Shown one piece after another: positions 56,210-64,000 of a DNA stretch of 64,000 nucleotides (position 1 is its first letter; each line of letters starts with the position of its first letter). Origin of the DNA: Azolla caroliniana. Taxonomy: Eukaryota > Polypodiophyta. The position numbers were made by a program, and so were the translations under genes. The notes below the pieces were generated by a model. The model did not search any database, was not told where the DNA came from, and saw only the letters and a list, made by a program, of their open reading frames with translations. The stretch is taken from NCBI GenBank assembly GCA_043228905.1, contig JBHGNT010000018.1, forward strand, positions 6,324,001 through 6,388,000, given 5' to 3'.

Positions 56210-58588
56210 TGCGTAAGACACCGAGTACATGGTTCGGTAAAACATCGATTTGAGTATGGAGTGTTTGATGGCTCTAGAATCCCCATCGCCACCTTTTCTT
56301 TGAGCAATTCAATGATTTTCGGAATATGTGCCCGTGGCACTGGAATTGGCTTCAAGTTCCACATCACATGATCAATCGTGAAGATCGCCATAAGCTCCAC
56401 TATCTTTGGATCAACACATCCTATCTCTTTTGGTGTGAATGCGAATGCTTTTCCATGTTGCTCCAACATCTCACAGAATTGTTCTTCCTCATTCTTTAAG
56501 AGGAACCCACCTCCACCAATCCGAAGTTTCTTCCTGGTGTCATTCATGAAGGCATGTACGATATCCATGGACTTTCGAAGTGTCGGATCTCTCGAGACTT
56601 CTTTCCTCTTTTGTTCGCTATTGGTGGTTGTTTACATACCCGTATTGGTGGTTGTCACTACCCCGCGGATGGTTTCACCTTCTTTCCCATGGTTTTATAT
56701 TTTGTACCTACCATTGCTTTTTCTTTGTGGAGCCTATCCGGCCCCATTTTCTCACTAATATCGTACATCTCGACCAATTCCACCGGAACTACCCAGTCTT
56801 CCTGGCTATTCTCTTCCGCAAGCTCTTCAAGCTGTTGCATGCTCCCATAGAACACTTCTTCGACTACTCCCATGATCTCTTCATCTTCTTTCATGATTGA
56901 TGCAGACCGTAACTCATCTTGCACCTTTCGGAATTCTTTCTTCATTACTCTGGTTACGGCCGTGTATGAAGATGCCCCATCCGGACCGATTCGTACTTGT
57001 TTTGCTCCGAGAGTTTTGTTCCTGTGTGGGGTATCAGGGCTTCTCGGACTATGACTTCCCCACTCCACAACAGTCCACTTAAAAAATCCATTTTTGTTTG
57101 CGACAAGAGCTCTCTCTTGTTTCTTTCGTGATTCGATGGCACAGTTAGGAATTGGATAGTTTTCCCTCCGCTTTGGCTCCGAATTCGTGCAAAGGCCGCT
57201 CCGCTATCGAGCACCTTTGTCTCCATCTGTGAAGCCGTGATAAAGGGTTGCCCAAGGATCATAGAATGTGAGACCTCATCTTGCATGAAGAAATTTTGGT
57301 CAATCTCCACATCTCCGATCTTCACCATCACATCCAAACAAGCCGCAAATAGATCTTCCGTGGCTTTTGTGGCTACCCGAATCTTCCATCCATGGCTGGT
57401 GTTTATAGGCCACTTCCCCTTTCGGTAGAACTCCTTGGACATCAAATTGATCTCTAACCCGTGATCAATCAATGCTAGTACGGGCTCTTTGATGTTTCCG
57501 ATTCGGACCAGAGTCTCCGTAGTTGCGCGTACCCTGTGTGGCCTTGTGTAGTGGGAGTTCGGAATTTCATCCTCCACTTTTGTGTCGTTCATTAGAACGG
57601 TATTCGCATTCACTCGTGGAGCATTTTCCTCCATAGTTTGTCTCTTTCTTTTTACAAGATCCACAAGAAGATCGTGAAACTCCTTCTTCGCTATTCCGAG
57701 TAATTCCCGTAGAGAAAATTCCACCCGACTATCAAGGATTCTCTCTTCGAACACCTTCTTTAGGTCTGTTCGTTGTTCGATGTCCGAAGTGAGTTTGAAT
57801 GCCGGAATTGTTTTTCCTTTCCCCTTCCCTTCGGAGCTCCAGCTCTCCGGTGTCTTTGATGGCCCGACCGCATCATCCGTGTGCCATCGTTTCTCATCTA
57901 CATACACCTCATGCAATTGACATAACGCATGTATGCTATTCTTATCTACGGGCCACTCCCATCCCGTAGCTTCCTGGATGCCCTCCGTGGTGCTCCGGAT
58001 TTCATCAAAGTCGACTTTCTCCGAGATTTCTAGCACTTCCGGCCAAAAAGATGCCTTTGCTCCATATGACTCCCCCACACGTATTCCCGTAGTTGTCGCA
58101 TAATTGCTTTTCGCCGCTATCTCCTCCTCTAGGGCCTTCTCATGTTGCCTTTTTGGAAGTTCGGCCGGAGTGGCTTTCGAGAGTCCGTCGAATGAATCCG
58201 ATTTCCCTCGTAGTAGATAAGATCCCGTCGTAGCACCTCCTTGTGCTCATCGCAATCCTTCCGATCATGTTCAGTGCTATCGCACCATATGCACCAACGG
58301 TCCATATACTTGGAACTTGTGGGATGGTCTTCCAACTTCTTCACCATTGCAATTTTCAGATTCTCCATCTCCTTTAGCAACTGCTCCACCGTGGTTGCAT
58401 CGATTCCCTTCTCGGTCGTAGTCTCCCGAGCCCATGGTTGATGGTCTTCCAATTTGGATCTTGGTTTCAGAATCGGTTTCTGAAACCCTCTTTTCTTCAT
58501 TACCAAGCCATTGCCCCCTTTTTGTGTATCGCGCGACAATGTCCTACACGTTTTCCCATGTATTGGTGAGGCCACTCTTAGTAGTCGT
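56210..58588 (-). pseudogene. Ty3/Gypsy element fragment: gag end, retropepsin, RT start
   Basis: On the minus strand: a gag C-terminal part with a Cys/His cluster (WCIWCDSTEHDRKDCDEH) at about 58300-58240, then a long linker. A retropepsin-like domain reads VLALIDHGLEINLMS at about 57485-57440 (DHG in place of DSG), with ILGQPFITASQMETKV following. The RT N-terminus is FTPKEIGCVDP and IPKIIELLKEKVAMGILEPSNTPYSNR-type at about 56440-56285. It is then truncated before the RT active site. Frameshifts occur near 58560, 58080 and 56950. The N-terminal gag continues at 63783-63590, so the Copia block at 58589-63589 was inserted into this element. Confidence 0.82.
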
Positions 58589-59651
58589 TGTTGGGAAATC
58601 GGTCCATCCGGATGGGATTCGGTTATGAATGAAGAGATCCGGAAACCGGATCGGATGGACCTGGTGAGAACCGGAAGTGAAGAAATATTTGTAAATATGT
58701 TTTGAATAAGCCTATTGAGGCTATATTTGTAAATAATGTTGGGAAATTGGTCTCTCCGGATGGGGTTCGGTGATGAATAAAGAGGACCTGGTGAGAACTG
58801 GAAGAGATCCGGAAACCGGAGGAGACCCGGTGAGAACCGGAAGAGAGCCGGCGAGAACTGAAAGAGAAGACATATCTGTAAATATGTCTTGAGTAATCCT
58901 ATAGAGGCTATATTTATAAATAGCCCTAAGTTCATATAAGTATAAATATGACTTAGGGAAATCACTTTGTTATGTGATTGTCATATTGTTGTATGTGCAT
59001 AACTAATGTATAGAGAGCGACAAAGAGTGAGAGAGAGCGCGAGAGTAGCTACGAGCACTCTCTGTTGTAACCGCCCTCTGGTAAAGATCGCGGGCATGAG
59101 GTCGTCGCCTCTATGCCTCCACTTTGTATTTCCTCTCATATAGTGATAGTGGAGTCTGACGGGTCCTGTGGTTTTTCCCTATTAGGGTTTTCCATGTGAA
59201 CATCCTGTGTCATTTATGTGTACTCTCTCGTTCATTCCCATTTCTGTGATTCAAGACTCGGTTGTGGCCGAGCGATATTCCGCGTTATTCTTCACAAATA
59301 GCCCTAAGTTCATATAAGTATAAATATGACTTAGGGCAATCACTTTAGTGTGGTGGTTGTGTTGTTGTCATATAGTTGTTGTATATAGAGAGAGGAGATA
59401 TAGAGTTATACTCTGTTGTAACCGCCGGTTGGCGAAGATACAGAGCACGAGGTCGTTGCCTCCGAGTCTCTGATTGTACCTTTCTCATATAGTGATAGTT
59501 TGGAGTCTGTGGGCTCTTGTGGTTTTTCCCTATTAGGGTTTTCCACGTAAACATTCTGTGTACTCTCTACTTCCCATTTCTGTGTTTCATTTCCATTATT
59601 GTGATTCAAGACTAGGTTGTGGCCAAGGAATATTCCGCACTATTCTTCACA
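58589..59651 (+). repeat. 5' LTR of Copia A element, split by another solo LTR
   Basis: LTR parts 58589-58736 and 59297-59651 (about 500 bp together), TGTTGGGAAATCGG to TATTCTTCACA. It is followed by tggtattagagc (59655-59666), one base off the initiator-Met PBS. Confidence 0.88.
58737..59296 (+). mobile_element. Solo LTR inside an LTR of the same family
   Basis: 560 bp, TGTTGGGAAATTGG to ATTCTTCACA. The flanks aataa (58732-58736) and aatag (59297-59301) look like a target duplication with one change. Same family as the LTR it entered. Confidence 0.8.
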
Positions 59652-59680
59652 ATCTGGTATTAGAGCAAATAACACAGGAA

Positions 59681-62600
59681 ATGGAAGAGTCGTTCGGCAA
59701 CATGTTCAAGCTCACCGGCTCCAACTACTCAGTGTGGAAGTCGAAGATGAGGGATATGTTGGTGGTTAAAGATCTTTGGTTTATGGTTTAGTTCGGGGAC
59801 AAGAGACTGGATAAGATTGATGCCGCGACATGGCAAGTGATGCACATGAAGATGACGACATACATCCGGTGCTTCATCGACATGAGCCTGTACAACAACT
59901 TCAATGAAGAAAGTAAGGCTCATGAACTCAGGGAGAAGATCGACATCATGTTCCAGAACAAGAATGTTGTTAATCGGGTTTCGGTATTCCGGAAGCTAGT
60001 GAGGCTCCGATACCAGGACGTCTCTAGTATGGCGGAGCACATGAATGCCTTCTAGGGGCTAATACATCAAGCCACCTCGCTGGAAGTACCTCTCGCCGAT
60101 GAGGTACTCGCATTGCTCCAGCTCGGTTCCCTCCCGGATAGTTGGGAGACGCTAGTTGTCACGTTGGGGAATGCCGGGCCCGAAGGAAAACAATTGTTCT
60201 TAGCAAGAGTGGAAGACGAAGGATCAGGTGCTATCCGTCTTCAAGGAACTCCATGCGAGAGTGGAAAGAGAAACCGGCTGGAAGCTGAAAGCGGTTCGAG
60301 CAGACAACGGAGGAGAATACCGGGGGCAGTTCGAGGAGTACTGCCAGTTGAAGGGAATCCGGCTCGAATACACTGTGCCGAAGACGCCGGAATTGAACGG
60401 GCTGGCCGAAAGGATGAACTGGACCATAATGGAGAGAGTCCAGAGCATGTTGGCACATGCAAAGTTACGCAAGACGTTTTGGGCTAAGGTGCTAATGACG
60501 GCAACCTATTTGATAAACACATCACCCTCAATACCCTTGGACGGAGACACACCACAAAGAATATGGACCGGTAAGGACGTGTCTTACCGGCATCTGAAGG
60601 TGTTCGGGTGTCTCTCATATGTGCTTGTTGCAAAGGATAAGAGAGCAAAGTTGGATCCAAAGTCCAGGCCATGCATATTCCTTGGATATGACAATGATGA
60701 GTTTGGTTACCGGGTGTGGGATCTGGTTGACAAGAAGGTGTTCCGGAGTCGGGACATAGTCTTCATGGAAGACAAGACCATTACCGACTAGGAGTCGGAG
60801 AAGAAGGTGATGAACTCCGGACGATCCAATGAAAACCAGCTTGATGACACAAGGATATACCTGGTTGAAAATAAGATGTTAGCTGGTAACCGGATGACAC
60901 TCGACGAACCGGCCGGATACGGACAAGAACCGAATAGACAGAAGAAGAAGAAGAAGAAGAAGAAGAAGATACCGGAATCGGACAAGATCCTGAATCGGAA
61001 CAAATGGAGGAACCGACAGTCAGAAACCAAGGACAGAGATATCCTCTCAGAGAGACAAGAGCCCCCCGAAGATTTCTAGATGTTCAGCACGTGTTGCTAA
61101 CCGATGAGGGGGAGCCGGAAAGCTTCGAAGAAGCAAAGAGAGACACCCACAACTGCAAGTGGTTGAGTGCCATGCAAGATGAGATGAATTCCCTACATGA
61201 GAACCACACGTATGAATTGACGGAGTTGCCGAAAGGAAAGCAGGCACTCCAGAACAAGTGGGTGTACAAGCTGAAACCGGGAGATGCCGGAAACCCATCG
61301 AGATACAAAGCCCGGATCGTGGTGAAGGGGTTCCAGCAGGAGAAAGGAGTGGATTTCGATGAGATCTTTGCCCCGGTAGTAAAGATGACATCCATCCGGA
61401 CGGTATTGGGCATAACGGCAAGCATGGACCTCGAGGTAGAGTAACTAGACGTCAAGACGACATTCCTACATGGCGACCTCGAAGAAGAAATCTACATGCA
61501 TCAACCGGAAGGGTTTGAGAAGAAAGGGAAGGACCACCTGGTGTGTCGGTTGAAGAAGAGCCTATACGAATTGAAGCAAGTTCCCCGACAATGGTACCTG
61601 AAGTTCGACTCCTTCATGACCGACCAAGGGTACCACAAGACGCAAGCTGATCACTGCGTGTTTGTGAAGAAATTTGACGGAGGAGATTTCCTGATACTCC
61701 TATATGTGGATGATATGTTGATCATCGGACGAGACTAAGTCTAGATACATATGCTGAAAAAGGCTCTGAACCAGACCTTCTCAATGAAAGACTTGGGGCC
61801 GGAAACGCAAATATTGGGAAGGCACATCATCCGGGACCGGTCGAAGAAGCTGTTGTGGTTGTCACAGGAAAAGTACGTGACAAAGGTACTCCAAAGGTTC
61901 AACATGTTGGAGGCAAAACCGGTTGGATCGACACTTCCGGAAATCTGCAAGCTATCCGGAAAACAAAGCCTGAGGACAAAGGCGGAGAAGACGGATATGA
62001 TGAATATACCTTATGCCTCTGCTGTCGGGAGCTTGATGTACGCAATGCTATGTACCTGGTTGGATATCGGATATGCAGTCGGAATGGTGAGCCGGTTCAT
62101 GAGCAATCCCGACAAAGAGCACTAGAACGCGGTCAAGTGGATACTCCGGTACTTGAAAGGCACTGTGAGTATGTGCCTCAAGTTCGGCTCATGTATCCCC
62201 AACTTGACGTATTGACAGGTTCGGATATGTCGGGTGATGCGGATACCAGCTGGTCTACATCCGGATATTTCATGACTTATGCAGGGGGAGTTGTCTCGTG
62301 GCAATCGAGGCTGCAGAAGACGGTTGCATCGTCAACCATGGAGGCAGAGTACATGGCAGTTGTGGAAGCTAGCAAGGAGATAATCTGGATGAAGGACTTC
62401 ATCGGAGAGCTAGGGACCCAATAGGAGGAATACCGGCTCTACCGTGACAGTCAAAGTGTCATCCACCTTGCAAAGAAAGCGGCCTACCATTCTCAGATGA
62501 AACATATCAAACGGAGGTACCACTGGATCTGGGAGAGAGTATAAGGTCAAGAGTTCGTGCTGACGAAGATCCACACGGAGGAGAACAGATCAGATATGCT

Positions 62601-62689
62601 GACCAAGGTGTTGACGACTGACAAGCTGGACGCGTGCCGAAAGCGGATTGGGCTGACAAGACATCCCATGGCGGAGTGAAGGGGGAGAT
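59681..62689 (+). pseudogene. Copia A gag-pol, internally deleted and degenerate
   Basis: Gag begins MEESFGNMFKLTGSNYSVW at 59681 and reaches a LPDSWETLVVTLGNAG block at 60128-60175. At about 60210 it jumps straight into the integrase (DQVLSVFKELHARVERE), so the zinc knuckle, protease and first integrase Asp are deleted. The integrase keeps RADNGGEYRGQF (60297-60332) and NGLAERMN. RT runs from about 61085 to YVDDMLIIGRD, then TAA (61736-61738). RNase H blocks (SDMSGDADTSWSTSGYFM) extend to 62650. Stops occur at 59789, 60053, 60789, 61442, 61738 and 62422. A polypurine tract (agtgaagggggagat) ends at 62689. Confidence 0.88.
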
Positions 62690-63185
62690 TGTTGGGAAAT
62701 CGGTTCCTCCAAATGGGATCTGATTATGAATGAAGAGATTTGGAAACCGGATCGGATGGACCTGGTGGGAATCGGAAGTGAAGACATATTTGTAAATATG
62801 TTTTGAGTAAGTCTATTGAGGCTATATTTGTAAATAACCCTAAGTACATAATTATAAATATGACTTAGGGCAATCACTTTAGTGTGGTGGTTGTGTTATT
62901 GTCATATAGTTGTTGTACAGAGAGAGAGGAGATACAGAGTTATACTTTGTTGTAAGCACCGGTCGGCGAAGATACAGAGTAGGAGGTCATTGCCTCTGAG
63001 TCTCTGATTGTACCTTTCTCATATAGTGATAGTTTGGAGTCTGTGGACTCCCGTGGTTTTTCCTTATTAGGGCTTTCCACGTAAACATTCTGTGTACTCT
63101 TTACTTCCCATTTCTGTGTTTCATTCCCATTACTGTGATTCAAGACTTGGTTGTGGCTGAGGAATATTCCGCGCTATTCTTCACA
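62690..63185 (+). repeat. Second LTR of the Copia A element
   Basis: 496 bp, TGTTGGGAAATCGG to TATTCTTCACA, directly after the PPT. It is followed not by host DNA but by another PBS/leader and gag. Confidence 0.9.
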
Positions 63186-63589
63186 ATCCGGTATTAGAGA
63201 AAATAACACAGGAAATGGAAGAGTCATTCGGCGACATGTTCAAGCTCATCGGATCCAACTAATCAGTGTGGAAGTCAAAGATGAGGGATATGTTGGTGGT
63301 TAAAGCTCTTTGGTTTCCGGTTCAGTTCGGGGACAAGAGACCGAATAAGATTGATGCCGCGGCATGGGAAGTGATGCACATGAAGACGACAACATACATC
63401 CGGTGCTTCATCGACATGAGCCTATACACCAACTTCAATGAAGAAAGTAAAGCTCATGAACTCTGGGAGAAGATCGACATCATGTTCCAGAACAAGAATG
63501 CTGTTAATCGGGTTTCAGTATTCCGGAAGCTAGTGAGGCTCCGGTACCAGGACGTCTCTAGTATGGCGGAGCACATGAATACCCTCCGC
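63186..63589 (+). pseudogene. Second, truncated Copia A gag after the right LTR
   Basis: Repeats the leader and gag of 59652-60050 with few differences (MEESFGDMFKLIGSN at 63214, then SVWKSKMRDMLVVKALW after a stop). It breaks off near 63589, where the Gypsy gag begins on the other strand. Confidence 0.88.
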
Positions 63590-63783
63590 GTTGCCTTGGA
63601 AGAGTCCTCGATAGCGAATGTGGTCTTCAACGCTTCTTCAAACGCTTTCCACGTCGGATTGTGTTGTCGTATCCCGTGTATACTCCCTTGAAGCCCGTCC
63701 GTAGCCACCCAATTGAAGGATGTCACTTGTAATTCTTCCGATATTCCGCACCATAGCATCTCCGCCTTGTAGTCCCGCAAATA
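63590..63783 (-). pseudogene. Ty3/Gypsy gag N-terminal fragment
   Basis: Minus-strand reading KAEMLWCGISEELQVTSFNW and NPTWKAFEEALKTTFAIED, a retrotransposon gag block. It is the upstream part of the Gypsy fragment that resumes at 58588; the part between is missing. Confidence 0.75.
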
Positions 63784-64000
63784 ACGTTGTTGTGAAGGAT
63801 TTGCTTTACGATATAAAAATAAACTTGAATATTGTATTAAGTAACATTTGAGAGACTTGAACCCATAACCTCATACACGAAGGATGAAGCATATACCAGT
63901 AAGATAAGTTATTTTCTATAGTTATGTTTTTATCATACTTATGACATGTGTATCTTCATACATTAGAGCTTAGATAAGCATGATGGCTATCATGCATCAC
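63784..64000. other. Right edge, nothing recognised
   Basis: AT-rich sequence outside the recognised Gypsy gag; could be its 5' leader on the minus strand. No coding signal. Confidence 0.4.

Noticed and set aside
1-64000. CRISPR arrays, tRNA or rRNA genes, bacterial operons
   Set aside because: No spaced identical repeats, cloverleaf-like sequences or ribosomal sequence were seen; all direct repeats are LTRs or simple sequence.

Overview
The window is nuclear DNA of a vascular plant, most likely a flowering plant with short introns. The host genes are plant-specific: a COBRA-like GPI protein, a STRUBBELIG-family receptor, a GIL1/IRKI-type protein and a DDI1 shuttle factor. Much of the rest is LTR and non-LTR retrotransposons nested in one another. 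The species cannot be named from sequence alone.

Layout. 1-17.4 kb is a stack of Copia elements. A decayed Copia (called Z here) is split by a solo LTR, which is itself split by a 5.5-kb gag-only LTR element. A second decayed Copia (X) and a 364-bp LTR dense in heat-shock elements follow, then a third Copia remnant (C) interrupted by two more LTR insertions. 17.5-19.0 kb carries an intact, intronless DDI1 gene. 21.5-24.8 kb is a complete six-exon COBL4-like gene. 25-31.4 kb holds LINE fragments and a 2-kb-spaced inverted repeat. 32.5-37.8 kb is a complete 16-exon STRUBBELIG-receptor-family (SRF) gene; its last exon is a 35-codon segment at 37668-37775. 41.0-42.5 kb is a single-exon GIL1/IRKI-like gene. 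46.1-46.6 kb is a two-exon, 97-aa LysM gene on the minus strand.

46.9-56.0 kb is a LINE interrupted by a solo LTR (TSD gaaag) and by a nearly intact, young 5.37-kb Copia element (TSD ctatt, minus strand). The Copia has recognisable LTRs, PBS, PPT and a 1357-codon polyprotein broken by one amber codon. 56.1-63.8 kb is a Ty3/Gypsy fragment on the minus strand, split by a degenerate Copia in an LTR-internal-LTR-internal arrangement whose first LTR contains another solo LTR.

The host genes do not form an operon-like unit. COBL4-like and SRF products act at the plasma membrane or cell wall, while DDI1 acts in ubiquitin/proteasome shuttling. No CRISPR, tRNA or rRNA genes were seen. The most notable signals are the heat-shock-element LTR, the stop codon at the same pol position in two Copia elements, the compensated hairpin near LINE 3' ends, the intronless DDI1, and the modular repeats inside the gag-only element.
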